Positions 18,022-26,839 of a DNA stretch of 64,000 nucleotides are shown piece by piece. Where the stretch lies: positions 6,076,001-6,140,000 of the forward strand of contig NZ_CP041656.2 of assembly GCF_007290395.2 (NCBI RefSeq), given 5' to 3'. Under the pieces are notes generated by a model. It was not told the origin of the DNA. It saw nothing but the letters and a program-made list of their open reading frames with translations, and searched no databases. The position numbers and the translations under genes are program-made. The stretch's first letter is position 1. Every line of letters starts with the position of its first letter. This DNA comes from Bradyrhizobium cosmicum (GTDB taxonomy: Bacteria > Pseudomonadota > Alphaproteobacteria > Rhizobiales > Xanthobacteraceae).

Positions 18022-19560
18022 ATGAGCAGCCGCCACGCTATTGTTCCGCGCGGTCTGAACGCCACGCGTTCGTCGCTTTCCCAAGGCCGCTTCGGCCGCA
18101 TGTTCCGCAAGCTCGCACCGGCTAAATTCGGCTCGAACGATGCCAACACCGTCGCCAATCTTTCGGCGCTGGCCGACAAGATGGTCGCCGGCTTCGATGG
18201 GCCGAAGGACGGACCGGACGCGGAGGAGAGCGGCATTCCCTCGCTCTACACTTATTTCGGCCAGTTCATCGACCACGACATCACGTTCGATCCGGTCAGC
18301 TCGCTGACCAAGCAGCAGGATCCCGACGGGCTGGTCGACTTCCGCACCCCGTCGCTCGACCTCGACAATCTCTACGGCCGTGGTCCGAACGACCAGCCCT
18401 ACATGTATGACGGCATCAAGTTCCGGCTCGGCGAGAAGCTGACCGGCGCGGGCGTCGCCGATGCCAGCGACCTGCCGCGCTTCAAGGGCCGCGCGCTGAT
18501 CGGCGATCCCCGCAACGACGAGAACAGCATCGTCTCGCAATTCCAGGCCCTGATGCTGCGCTTTCACAACCGCATGGTCGACGACAATGACAGCCTGTCG
18601 TTCGAGGAGGTGCAGCAGCGCGTCCGCTTCCACTATCAATACGTCGTGCTGAACGACTTCCTGCCGCGCATCGTTCACGCCAGCGTGCTCGACGAGCTGA
18701 AGACCGCGGGCCACTACGACCGCGGCAAGCTCGCCTATTACCATTGGAAGACTTTTCCGTTCATGCCGGTCGAGTTCTCGGTCGCGGCCTACCGGCTCGG
18801 TCACTCCATGATCCGCCCCGGCTACCGGCTGAACGATTCGGACAACATGCTGCTGCAGATCTTCCCCGATCCGAACAACCCCGACCACAACGCGCTGACC
18901 GGCTTCCGCGCGATGGGCCCCGGGCGCGCGATGGATTGGGGCCGCTTCATCGATCTCGACACGCGCGCCTACGGCGTCGAGGACGACGACACCAATCCCG
19001 ACAACAAGCGGCGGCTGCAATTCGCCTATCGCATCGATGCATCGCTGGTCGACCCGCTGCGCAAGCTGCCGCCGGAGGTCGCGTCCAATCCGTCGTCGCT
19101 GGCGCTGCGCAACCTCGAACGCAGCTGGCGGCTCGGCCTGCCGTCCGGACAGGCCGTCGCGAAAGCGATGAACCTGACGCCGCTGACCGACGATCAGATC
19201 ATCATCGGCAAGGCGGTCGACGAGCCCGGCGCGGGCGATCCGCAGACCAAGATCGCAAACATCGCCAACGGTGTGTTCGCCGGCAATTGTCCGCTCTGGG
19301 CCTACATCCTCGCGGAGGCCAGGCAGTTCCAGGTCGCGGTGACGATCCCGGCCACCGGCGCGCCGGCCGGCGGAATCAACACACCGCAGCTCGGCCCCGT
19401 CGGCGGCCGCATCGTCGCCGAAGTCTTCCTCGGCATGATGTTCGGCGACAATTCCTCAGTGCTGTCGCAGGACCCGCAATGGACGCCGGTGACCGGATCG
19501 AACTTCGCGCTGAAGGATCTCGTCGCCTACGCGCTGGGACAGGGCGATCCGCTGCATTGA
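18022..19560 (+). CDS. Animal-type heme peroxidase
   Basis: 512-residue member of the peroxidase-cyclooxygenase superfamily, which oxidises halides or organic substrates with hydrogen peroxide. The heme-site residues known from myeloperoxidase line up: distal H85 and Ca-binding D86 in GQFIDHDITFDP, catalytic R164 and E167 in GDPRNDEN, LRFHNRM, and proximal H261 in AYRLGHSMIRPG. No signal peptide or Ca-binding repeat domain is visible, so export would need another route. Start ATG follows GGGAGG at about 18010. The gene stands alone. Confidence 0.9.
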   Translation: MSSRHAIVPRGLNATRSSLSQGRFGRMFRKLAPAKFGSNDANTVANLSALADKMVAGFDGPKDGPDAEESGIPSLYTYFGQFIDHDITFDPVSSLTKQQDPDGLVDFRTPSLDLDNLYGRGPNDQPYMYDGIKFRLGEKLTGAGVADASDLPRFKGRALIGDPRNDENSIVSQFQALMLRFHNRMVDDNDSLSFEEVQQRVRFHYQYVVLNDFLPRIVHASVLDELKTAGHYDRGKLAYYHWKTFPFMPVEFSVAAYRLGHSMIRPGYRLNDSDNMLLQIFPDPNNPDHNALTGFRAMGPGRAMDWGRFIDLDTRAYGVEDDDTNPDNKRRLQFAYRIDASLVDPLRKLPPEVASNPSSLALRNLERSWRLGLPSGQAVAKAMNLTPLTDDQIIIGKAVDEPGAGDPQTKIANIANGVFAGNCPLWAYILAEARQFQVAVTIPATGAPAGGINTPQLGPVGGRIVAEVFLGMMFGDNSSVLSQDPQWTPVTGSNFALKDLVAYALGQGDPLH

Positions 19561-19584
19561 GCGGGTGATGTGAGATGAGACAAG

Positions 19585-19609
19585 GGCCGCTCGCGTGGTG
19601 CGAGCGGCC
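19585..19609. terminator. Perfect hairpin between heme peroxidase and AraC gene
   Basis: GGCCGCTCGC (19585-19594) pairs with GCGAGCGGCC (19600-19609) around a 5-base loop. It lies between convergent genes. There is no T-run, so termination is likely but not certain. Confidence 0.55.
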
Positions 19610-19660
19610 TGGTGGCCCACCTCGCTCCGACGGCGGGCCACAAGGCACGCCGGGTCGAGA

Positions 19661-20623
19661 TCAATCGGAAACTGTTGCTGCCGAACAGTCCGGCGGCAGG
19701 TGGCTTGCATCAATGTATCGCGCGGCCCGGTAGCGGCCGGGCGACAATCCGTGATGCCGGTGGAACAGTTTTGAAAACGCCGCTGCCGTCTCGTAGCCAA
19801 CCTGGCTCGCAATCCGTGCGATCGGCTCATCGGTGGTTTCGAGCAGGAACGCCGCTTCCGCCATCCGGCGTTCGACCACATAACGATGCATGGACTGGCC
19901 GACGAGCCTGGTAAAACGGGCGGAAAATACCGAGCGGCCAAGCCCCACGCGGTGGCCAAGGTCGCTCAGCGTCCAGGGCCGTTCCGGGTTTTCGTGGATC
20001 AACTTGAGCGCCGGTCCGATATGCGGGTCCGATATGGCCCCGAGCCAGCCGCCTTGTCCGGGACTGAGGGACGCTATCCAGCTTCGGAGCACCTCGACAA
20101 ACAGCACTTCCGTCAGTCGTGAGAGCGCGACGCTTTGGCCGGGACGCTCGAGCGCCGACTCGCTGACCATGCGGCGCAGGATGGCTTCAAGCCAGCCACT
20201 GTCCGCCGTCGGCTTCAGCAGGAGCACGGGCGGAAGCAGCTCCAGCACGCTGCCAAACAGCGGACGTGACACCGTGAAATTGCCGCAGATCATCGTGGAG
20301 AGCGGCTTTGCACGGCCGCCATGACGAACGACGCCCAGACGTGGCGACGATCGATCGATATCCATGATCTGCAAGGGCTTGGCCCGGCGATCCGAATAAA
20401 ACACGTGGGGCTCGCCGCGTGTGATCACGACAAAATCGCCCTCGGTCATCTGGATTTCCTCTCCCTGTTCGAGCGCGAGCGTCGCGGAGCCCCGGCTGAG
20501 ATAGTGAAACAGCGCATAGGGCCGCGCCGGCAGCGCCAGATTCCAGGGATGGCCGAGCTCGAAATGGAAAAGCAGGGTCCCACCGAGGCGAACGCGATCG
20601 AGCACTTGGGCGAGGATATCCAT
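19661..20623 (-). CDS. AraC-family transcriptional regulator
   Basis: 320 residues. The N-terminal cupin-like sensing part (MDILAQVLDRVRLGGTLLFHFELG...GDFVVITRGEPHVFYSD) resembles AraC_binding/cupin_6 proteins. The C-terminal part has two helix-turn-helix motifs (WTLSDLGHRVGLGRSVFSARFTRLVG and PIARIASQVGYETAAAFSKLFHRHHGLSPGRYR), the AraC/XylS hallmark. The ATG at 20623 is chosen over an upstream in-frame TTG (20674), because an inverted-repeat operator overlaps the region upstream. It is divergent from the hydrolase operon, which it probably controls. Confidence 0.88.
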   Translation of the reverse strand: MDILAQVLDRVRLGGTLLFHFELGHPWNLALPARPYALFHYLSRGSATLALEQGEEIQMTEGDFVVITRGEPHVFYSDRRAKPLQIMDIDRSSPRLGVVRHGGRAKPLSTMICGNFTVSRPLFGSVLELLPPVLLLKPTADSGWLEAILRRMVSESALERPGQSVALSRLTEVLFVEVLRSWIASLSPGQGGWLGAISDPHIGPALKLIHENPERPWTLSDLGHRVGLGRSVFSARFTRLVGQSMHRYVVERRMAEAAFLLETTDEPIARIASQVGYETAAAFSKLFHRHHGLSPGRYRAARYIDASHLPPDCSAATVSD

Positions 20624-20661
20624 GCCGCCCAAGCTAATCCGGTGGACGATCGGACACAACA

Positions 20662-20689
20662 TCCGGACGATCAATCCCTATCGTCCGGA
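20662..20689. promoter_or_regulatory. Candidate AraC operator (inverted repeat)
   Basis: Perfect 10 bp inverted arms TCCGGACGAT (20662-20671) and ATCGTCCGGA (20680-20689) with an 8 bp spacer, located 39 bp upstream of the AraC start. Related half-sites occur at 20644-20650 (GGACGAT) and 20811-20818 (TCGTCCGA, just before the hydrolase start). Confidence 0.6.
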
Positions 20690-20836
20690 AAGTCAGCGAA
20701 CTAGGTGATGTCGCGGCGGGCCGACGTCAGTGCGGCAACCATTTCGCCAACGGCGGATGGAAAAACCGCGACCTGACCGGAAACGCCTGTCCATTCCCCC
20801 GGACCTTATTTCGTCCGACTGCCACAGGAACAATCA

Positions 20837-21607
20837 ATGCGAAATCTCCTATTCTCAGCCGCCAGCGTGCTCCTGGCCGGAACGACATTGGTCGGCTCCG
20901 CTCATTCCGCCGAACCGCCCAAGGGAGCAGCCCACAACATCGTGCTCGTGCACGGTGCCTTCGTGGACCAGACGAGTTGGCAGCCGGTTGCCGATATTCT
21001 CACCAAGAAAGGCTACCGCGTCACGCTGGTGGAAAATCCGCTCACCTCGCTCGCCGCCGACGTCGATGCCACCAAGCAGGCGCTCGCGAAGCAGGATGGC
21101 AAAACGGTGCTGGTCGGCCATTCATGGGGCGGCGTGGTGATCACGCAAGCCGGCAACGATCCCAAGGTTTCGGCGCTGGTCTATGTCTCCGCCTTCGCGC
21201 CGGAGGTCGGAGAATCCCTGGCGTCGCTGGCCAAGGCCGGCCCGCCGACCGAAGGCGGCAGCGCGATCCATCCCGACGCGAAGGGCAATCTGTACATCGA
21301 CCCCAAGGTATTTCCGTCGGCCGTCGCGGCTGACCTTCCTCCGGAGATCGCCACGCACCTCGCCAACTCGCAGCTTCCTCTGAACCATGTTGCGTTCGAA
21401 GCCCCGGTCGATGTTGCGGCCTGGCACGACAAGCCGACGTTCTACGTGATCAGCACGAAGGACAAGGTCCTCGCGCCCGAGGCCCAGAAGTCGTTCGCAG
21501 CCAGGATCAAGGCTCAGACGACGGAAGTCGCCGGCAGCCATGCCTCGCTCGTCGTCCATGCCAAGCAGGTCGCCGAGGTCATCGAGAAGGCCGCGCTCGC
21601 GAAGTGA
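20837..21607 (+). CDS. Secreted alpha/beta hydrolase
   Basis: 256 residues with a signal peptide (cleavage near SAHSAEP, residue 25). The alpha/beta-hydrolase core shows the oxyanion strand VLVHGAFVD, nucleophile S96 in VGHSWGG, and a C-terminal histidine in GSHASLVVHAK; an aspartate in STKDKVL is the likely acid. The family includes small esterases of the salicylate/methyl-ester hydrolase type, but the substrate is unknown. First gene opposite the AraC regulator. Confidence 0.85.
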   Translation: MRNLLFSAASVLLAGTTLVGSAHSAEPPKGAAHNIVLVHGAFVDQTSWQPVADILTKKGYRVTLVENPLTSLAADVDATKQALAKQDGKTVLVGHSWGGVVITQAGNDPKVSALVYVSAFAPEVGESLASLAKAGPPTEGGSAIHPDAKGNLYIDPKVFPSAVAADLPPEIATHLANSQLPLNHVAFEAPVDVAAWHDKPTFYVISTKDKVLAPEAQKSFAARIKAQTTEVAGSHASLVVHAKQVAEVIEKAALAK

Positions 21608-21614
21608 CGGCACG

Positions 21615-21640
21615 GCTCCCGGCGCCTTCGCGCCGGGAGC
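21615..21640. terminator. Strong hairpin between the two hydrolase genes
   Basis: GCTCCCGGCGC (21615-21625) pairs perfectly with GCGCCGGGAGC (21630-21640) around a 4-base loop. There is no T-run. It may reduce read-through or protect the upstream transcript, giving different levels of the two hydrolases. Confidence 0.5.
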
Positions 21641-21686
21641 GCGCACGCACCACTCGATTATTTCAAGCCAAGCATCCGGAGATGAC

Positions 21687-22574
21687 GTGACTCAACTCGA
21701 CATCGCGAGCCAGGACGCCGCCACGCTCGAAACGGCGCCGACCCGTTACATCGAAGGCCACGGAATCCGCTTCGCCTATCGTCGCCTCGGCCCCGCGACC
21801 GGAACGCCGCTGGTTCTCCTGCAGCACTTCTCGGGCAACATCGACGCGTGGGATCCCGCCGTCGTCAACGCTCTCGCCACCGATCGCCCTGTCATCGCCT
21901 TCGACAACGCCGGGGTCGGTCGCTCGACGGGCCAAACGCCCGACAACATCGCGGAGATGGCGAGAGATGCAGTTGCCTTCATCAATCTGCTTGGCCTTTC
22001 CGAGGTCGACCTGCTGGGCTTTTCCCTCGGCGGCTGCGTCGCCCAACAGATCGCCGCCGAGCACCAAGGGCTGGTTCGGAAGCTCATCCTCGTCGGCACC
22101 GCGCCGAAAGGCGGGGAAGAACACCTGCTGGCGGTTCTGCAGCAAGCGTTCTCCCAGACCGATGTGCCGGACCCACGCCTGCCGCTGTTCTTCACGAATT
22201 CGTCCGCCAGCCGATCGTCCGGCCTGGCGTTCCTGAAGCGGACCAAGCTGCGCAAGGACGATCGGGACACTGATAACGGCAGCGCGGTCACCGATCCGCA
22301 GGCCAAGGCGCTGATCACCTGGTGCGCCACACCCGACCCCGGGCACGCCACTCTGCGCGCCATCCGCCAACCCGCTCTTGTGGTCAGCGGCAGTCACGAC
22401 ACCATGCTGCCCGCGAACAACGCCTATGCCATGTCCAGGGAACTCGGCAACGCTCAGCTGATCCTCTATCCCGATTCAGGGCACGGCGCCCTGTTTCAAT
22501 ACCACGAGACATTCGTCAGCCACGTCCGGACCTTCCTGGATGCACAGCCGGTGGCTGTAACGGAGGACAAATGA
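21687..22574 (+). CDS. Cytoplasmic alpha/beta hydrolase
   Basis: 295 residues from a GTG start at 21687, preceded by GGAG (21679-21682). It lacks a signal peptide. Motifs: VLLQHFSGNIDAWD (oxyanion region), nucleophile S113 in GFSLGGCVA, acid D in SGSHDTMLP, and histidine in DSGHGALFQ. This is the haloalkane-dehalogenase/epoxide-hydrolase-like or ester-hydrolase group; the substrate cannot be read. It overlaps the DUF302 gene by 4 bp (ATGA). Confidence 0.86.
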   Translation: MTQLDIASQDAATLETAPTRYIEGHGIRFAYRRLGPATGTPLVLLQHFSGNIDAWDPAVVNALATDRPVIAFDNAGVGRSTGQTPDNIAEMARDAVAFINLLGLSEVDLLGFSLGGCVAQQIAAEHQGLVRKLILVGTAPKGGEEHLLAVLQQAFSQTDVPDPRLPLFFTNSSASRSSGLAFLKRTKLRKDDRDTDNGSAVTDPQAKALITWCATPDPGHATLRAIRQPALVVSGSHDTMLPANNAYAMSRELGNAQLILYPDSGHGALFQYHETFVSHVRTFLDAQPVAVTEDK

Positions 22575-23065
22575 CAATCGCGAAAGTCGAAGTCGAGCGT
22601 TTCAGCCTCACGAGCTCGAAACCATTCGACGCCGTGGTCGCCGCGTTGAAGTCGGCGGTCGGGCAACCCAACATGGTCGAATTTTTCAAGGAGACGCGGG
22701 CGACGAATTCCTTCGCGGATCTGGAGCGCGTCGTACGACGCGGCCTCGGTCGGACGGACCTCATGCTCTTCGCGGAATTCGACTTGGGCGACATTCTGCG
22801 TCGCGAAACTGGATCCAGAACACCCAGGATCATACGGCTTGTGGTCGGCAATCCACTCATCATGAAAGAGATGGTCAAGCACGTGCCGGATGCCGGGTCC
22901 TATGCTCCAGTCACGGTGCTCATTGATGAGCGTCCCGATGGCGTGCACGTCTCCTACGACAAAATGGAGAGCTATCTGCTGCCTTATGGCAGCCCGGAAG
23001 CGCTTGCCGTCGCCCGCAATCTCGATACGAAAATCACGACCTTGCTAAGCGAATGTGCAAGCTAA
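22571..23065 (+). CDS. DUF302-like protein
   Basis: 164 residues, start overlapping the hydrolase stop (ATGA). The family pattern is VERFSLTSSKPFDAVVAALKSAVG near the start, FAEFDLGDILRRETG...RIIRLVVGNPLIMKEMVKHVPDAGSYAPVTVLIDERPDGVHVSYDKM in the middle, and PEALAVARNLDTKI at the end, which is typical of DUF302 (TBP-like fold) proteins. No function is established for the family. The tight overlap says it is made with the hydrolase. Confidence 0.78.
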   Translation: MTIAKVEVERFSLTSSKPFDAVVAALKSAVGQPNMVEFFKETRATNSFADLERVVRRGLGRTDLMLFAEFDLGDILRRETGSRTPRIIRLVVGNPLIMKEMVKHVPDAGSYAPVTVLIDERPDGVHVSYDKMESYLLPYGSPEALAVARNLDTKITTLLSECAS

Positions 23066-23111
23066 GAGCGTTGCCATGACGCGAGCTCGACATCGGAAGG
23101 GACATTCCTGC

Positions 23112-23639
23112 ATGTACAAGACACTTCTTGTCACTCTGACTGCTGCGGCTCTTTCCACCGGGTCTGTGGCGTCTGCTCCCGCCGCCGGCCAAGAGCCGTT
23201 GGATGCTGCGACCCTCGGCGCGATCAAATCGAAGTTCGGCAGGCTGATGGAATTGGCCAACAAGCACGATTTCAAGGCTCTGCATGAGATGTTCTGGCAA
23301 TCGCCCTCGGCCCTGCTGGTAGCCAAGAGCGCGATCCCGTCCGAGGGAAACTGGGCCGGCTTTTGGGGCAACGAAGCGATCGATCAGAAGCTGCATGATA
23401 TCGGCAGCTCCGGTCCGGTCGTGCTCGAGCCGGATTATTCGAAGCTGAAGGTTGTCGGCCTGACGCGCGACGTCGCCGAGTCCTACGTGCCGATGAACAT
23501 CACGGTCTCTTATGCGGGGCAGGATGGAACAGCGAGGCCGTTTCTCATGATCATCAACTGGCTTCGCGTCGGGAACGACTGGAAGGTGGCTTCCGAAATC
23601 ATTCTGCCGGTGCCGCCCGCACCCGCCGCGAAGGGCTAG
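23112..23639 (+). CDS. Secreted NTF2/SnoaL-like protein
   Basis: 175 residues with a signal peptide (MYKTLLVTLTAAALSTGSVASAPAAG). The mature part (LMELANKHDFKALHEMFWQSPSALLVAKSAIPSEGNWAGFWGNEAIDQKL...) has the helix plus curved-sheet pattern of SnoaL/DUF4440-type NTF2 folds. No catalytic residues can be assigned. It follows the DUF302 gene by 46 bp and completes the AraC-linked operon. Confidence 0.65.
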   Translation: MYKTLLVTLTAAALSTGSVASAPAAGQEPLDAATLGAIKSKFGRLMELANKHDFKALHEMFWQSPSALLVAKSAIPSEGNWAGFWGNEAIDQKLHDIGSSGPVVLEPDYSKLKVVGLTRDVAESYVPMNITVSYAGQDGTARPFLMIINWLRVGNDWKVASEIILPVPPAPAAKG

Positions 23640-23649
23640 GCGCGAGGCC

Positions 23650-24540
23650 TCACCTGTTCGGCATCGACGCCTCGGCGAGCTTCGGTCCGGATGACGGCAT
23701 CTGCGCGTTGGCTGAAGAGAGCCGTTTCGGCAGCGATGCGGGGTCCGGCAATCGCAGAGCGGCGTCGGCCGGCGCTGGCTGGAATGGCCGGCGGGCAGCG
23801 GTTGCCGGAAGCACGATCACTTTGGCTCCGACCTTCACCCGCTCATAGAGGTCGGTGACGTCGTCATTGGTCAGCCGGATGCAGCCGGACGACACTTTCT
23901 TCCCGATCGTATCGGGGTTGTTGGTGCCGTGAATGCGATATTCGGTCTCGCCGAGATACATCGCCCGGGCGCCGAGCGGATTGCCGGGACCGCCTGCCAT
24001 GAAGCGCGGCAGATAAGGCTGACGCCCAATCATCTCCACGGGCGGATGCCAATCCGGCCATTCCGCCTTGCGGGCCACGGTCTGCTCGCCGGACCATGTG
24101 AAACCTTCGCGGCCGACTCCGATGCCGTAGCGCAGGGCCTGCGTGTCGTTCAGAACGAAATAGAGGAACGTGTTCTTGGTATCGATGATCACGGTGCCCG
24201 GCGTCTGGCGGCTGGCGTAGTCGACCACCTGCCGAACCAATGCTCCGGGACCATCGGCGGCTTTGGGCGGTTCGACCAGAGGCGCGGGGGCCGGAACCGG
24301 AGCCGGGGCTGGAGCCGGAACCGGCGCTGCGACACGAACAGGCGGTGCCACGTACACCGGGGTTGACGACGCCTGGGCTTCGCGCGCGGACGGCTTTCGT
24401 GTCGTTTGCACGCTCATCGGTCCGGACAGCAAACCGTAGCCCAATGCGGCGATGGCGACGGCGCCAACTGCAACTCGCGCGGCCATCGGGAGCGCGAGCG
24501 TCTCTGGCTTTGCCTTTCCGCGCTTGGTCCGCTTCTTCAT
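23650..24540 (-). CDS. L,D-transpeptidase (YkuD domain) with membrane anchor
   Basis: 296 residues. Start MKKRTKRGK at 24540. A membrane anchor (about 20-42) is followed by a long Pro/Ala linker (about 60-95) and the YkuD domain. The catalytic pattern is visible: HGTNNPDTIGKKVSSGCIRLTNDD, with the active-site cysteine in SSGCIR. These enzymes make 3-3 peptidoglycan cross-links or attach proteins to the wall. It shares its domain with the smaller enzyme at 27069-27647. Confidence 0.92.
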   Translation of the reverse strand: MKKRTKRGKAKPETLALPMAARVAVGAVAIAALGYGLLSGPMSVQTTRKPSAREAQASSTPVYVAPPVRVAAPVPAPAPAPVPAPAPLVEPPKAADGPGALVRQVVDYASRQTPGTVIIDTKNTFLYFVLNDTQALRYGIGVGREGFTWSGEQTVARKAEWPDWHPPVEMIGRQPYLPRFMAGGPGNPLGARAMYLGETEYRIHGTNNPDTIGKKVSSGCIRLTNDDVTDLYERVKVGAKVIVLPATAARRPFQPAPADAALRLPDPASLPKRLSSANAQMPSSGPKLAEASMPNR

Positions 24541-24679
24541 ATCTTGTCCCAGGTCACCATGCCTCAAGAGGTAACCAGCAACATTTAAGAAACTTCGAAG
24601 CGATTGGGTCCGGACTGGAACCGTTGGCGATGGTTAACGCGGATTCCCGTTGGCGAGAGGCGGCGACGTCCGCTTGGCC

Positions 24680-25198
24680 CTAACGCGTCGCCGCCAGACC
24701 GCTCTCTTCAAGCCGCGCCGCGAACCAGAGCGACAGCGGCTGATCGAGGCTGCCGCTGACATAGACTTCCGACATCGTGACATGCTGCCTGTCCAGCACC
24801 AGCAGCACGCCGATCCAATAGGCGAACCAGACATCCGGATCGGTCAGCGCACTCAGCTTGTGCTGGTCGTGCTCGAGCGACGTGTGATTGCTCGCCTTGC
24901 GGATCTCGACGCTGAGCAGATTGTTCGGGATCTCGCGCTGATGCACGACGACATCGGGGTAGATCGACTTGCCGAGATGATCGTCGGTCGAGATGATGGT
25001 GCCGTGCGGCAGATGCAGCGTGCGCTCGCCCAGCCGGTCGTAGTTGCAATCGACCGCCCAGCCCGAAAACTGCCGCTCGAGATGGACGGCGAAACGATGC
25101 GTGATCGCCCGCTCGCCGATGTCCTTCTCGAACAAAAATCCTTCGTGGGCGTAGAACTCCCGGAGCGCCGCGATCACCTTGTTCAGCTCGGTCTGCAT
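24680..25198 (-). CDS. Hypothetical protein with a PD-(D/E)XK nuclease-like core
   Basis: 172 residues, no signal peptide. The stretch YPDVVVHQREIPNNLLSVEIRKAS has the spacing of the PD-(D/E)XK nuclease motif: P81-D82, then hydrophobic strand and E98-I99-R100-K101, where the usual lysine position holds arginine with a lysine next to it. An N-terminal helix with ERAITHRFAVHLE could carry the first acidic residue. The remainder (HDQHKLSALTDPDVWFAYWIGVLLVL) also fits that fold. Activity is not certain because of the R100 substitution. Confidence 0.6.
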   Translation of the reverse strand: MQTELNKVIAALREFYAHEGFLFEKDIGERAITHRFAVHLERQFSGWAVDCNYDRLGERTLHLPHGTIISTDDHLGKSIYPDVVVHQREIPNNLLSVEIRKASNHTSLEHDQHKLSALTDPDVWFAYWIGVLLVLDRQHVTMSEVYVSGSLDQPLSLWFAARLEESGLAATR

Positions 25199-25239
25199 GT
25201 CGCCTCCGGGCCTTTGGCGCTCCGCCTCGAAAGAGCGCC

Positions 25240-26787
25240 CTACATCACGACTTCGATCAGCCGCGGACCCGGCTCGGCGACGGCTTCGGCCAGCGCCTTG
25301 TTGAACTCGTCCGCATTGGTGACGGCGCGACCGGGCACGCCCATGCCCTTGGCCAGCGCGACGAAATCCAGCGTCGGCCGGTCGAGCTTCAGCATGTCAT
25401 TGGCGCGCTGGCCGGGTTCGCCGGCGCCGACATTGTCGAACTCGCCGCGCAGGATCTGGTAGATGCGGTTGGCGAACACGATGGTGACGATGTTGAGGTT
25501 TTCGCGGGCCTGCGTCCACAGCGACTGAATCGTGTACATCGCGCTGCCGTCGCCGACCATGCAGATCACCTTGCGATCCGGACAGGCGATCGCGGCGCCG
25601 ATCGACAGCGGCGTCGAGAAGCCGATCGAGCCGCCCATGTTCTGCAGCCAATCGTGTGGCGCGGCCGCCGCCGTCGGCGGGAAGAAGGCGCGGCCGGTGG
25701 TCAGCGACTCGTCCACCATGATCGCGTTCTCGGGGATCGCGTAGGCAATCGCCTGCGCGATCGAGGCATGGGTCAGCGCGCCGGTCGGCTTGACCAGTTC
25801 CTGCAAAGCCTGCGGCTTGACGTCCTTGGCGCTGGCCTTGACGGCGCCGGCGAGCGCTTCGAGCGCCGCGACTGAATTCTCGCCCCACGACGTCATGCGA
25901 TGCACGTCGCAGCCTTCGGGCCGCAGCACGCTCGGCTTGTTCGGATAGGCGAAGAACGCCACGGGATCGTCGGACTCGACCAGCACGATATGGCGGAACT
26001 TCGCCAGCATCGGCAGCGCCTGATCGATGACATAGTGGATGCGGTCGATCGCGTAACGACCACGGCCGCGCGCCATCCTCGGGCGGAAGGTCGGGCCCAT
26101 CACCGTGCAGCCGGTCTTGGCCGCGATGCGCTCGGCCAGCGCCAGGCCCTGCTCGGAGAGCGCGCTGCCGGTCATCAGCAGCAGCGTGCCCTCGCCGTCG
26201 CCGTGGAGGATCTTTGCGGCCTGCTCGACCGCCTGCGGCGAATAGCTCGCGCGCTGCTGCTCGTCGGGCACCTCGGCGATGCCGTCGGCCTCGTTCCAGG
26301 CGGTGTCGGCGGGCAGGATCAGGGTCGCGATCTGCCCCGGCGCACTCTTGGCGGCGGCAATCGCCGCGGCCCCGTCAGCGGCGACCGATTTCGAATCCGG
26401 CGAGGTACGGACCCAGGACGACATCGGCCGGGCAAGGCCCTCGATGTCGGAGGTGAGCGGGGCGTTGTAGCCGATGTGGTAGACGGCATGCTGGCCGACG
26501 ATGTTGACGATGCCGGAATTCGCCTTCTTGGCGTTGTGCAGATTGGCGAGGCCATTGGCGAGGCCGGGGCCGAGATGCAACAGGGTCGAGGCCGGCGTGC
26601 CCTTCATGCGGTAATAGCCGTCGGCTGCTCCCGTCACCACGCCTTCGAACAGGCCGAGCACGCAGCGCATGCCCGGCACCCGGTCGAGCGCTGCGACAAA
26701 ATGCATCTCCGAGGTGCCGGGGTTGGAGAAGCAGATGTCCACCCCACCCTTGACCATCGTCCGCACCAGGCTTTCCGCACCGTTCAT
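25240..26787 (-). CDS. Thiamine-diphosphate enzyme, acetolactate synthase large-subunit-like
   Basis: 515 residues; start MNGAESLV at 26787 with GGAG 7 bp upstream. Three-domain TPP enzyme: PYR domain with SNPGTSEMHFV and the cofactor-activating E48 (GLFEGV), a middle domain, and the PP domain with GDGSAMYTIQSLWTQARENLNIVTIVFAN (GDG...N metal site). Unlike true AHAS it has HLGPG (H71) in place of TSGPG, and no small subunit is nearby. The reaction is therefore unknown; a decarboxylase or carboligase of catabolism is likely. Confidence 0.82.
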   Translation of the reverse strand: MNGAESLVRTMVKGGVDICFSNPGTSEMHFVAALDRVPGMRCVLGLFEGVVTGAADGYYRMKGTPASTLLHLGPGLANGLANLHNAKKANSGIVNIVGQHAVYHIGYNAPLTSDIEGLARPMSSWVRTSPDSKSVAADGAAAIAAAKSAPGQIATLILPADTAWNEADGIAEVPDEQQRASYSPQAVEQAAKILHGDGEGTLLLMTGSALSEQGLALAERIAAKTGCTVMGPTFRPRMARGRGRYAIDRIHYVIDQALPMLAKFRHIVLVESDDPVAFFAYPNKPSVLRPEGCDVHRMTSWGENSVAALEALAGAVKASAKDVKPQALQELVKPTGALTHASIAQAIAYAIPENAIMVDESLTTGRAFFPPTAAAAPHDWLQNMGGSIGFSTPLSIGAAIACPDRKVICMVGDGSAMYTIQSLWTQARENLNIVTIVFANRIYQILRGEFDNVGAGEPGQRANDMLKLDRPTLDFVALAKGMGVPGRAVTNADEFNKALAEAVAEPGPRLIEVVM

Positions 26788-26814
26788 CCCAAAGCTCCTG
26801 CAACCGGCAATTTC

Positions 26815-26839
26815 CAATGATCCGTCCGATCAATCATTG
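26815..26839. promoter_or_regulatory. Possible operator upstream of the TPP enzyme
   Basis: Inverted arms CAATGAT (26815-26821) and ATCATTG (26833-26839), 11 bp apart, 28 bp upstream of the TPP-enzyme start. No regulator gene is adjacent, so this rests on symmetry alone. Confidence 0.35.
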
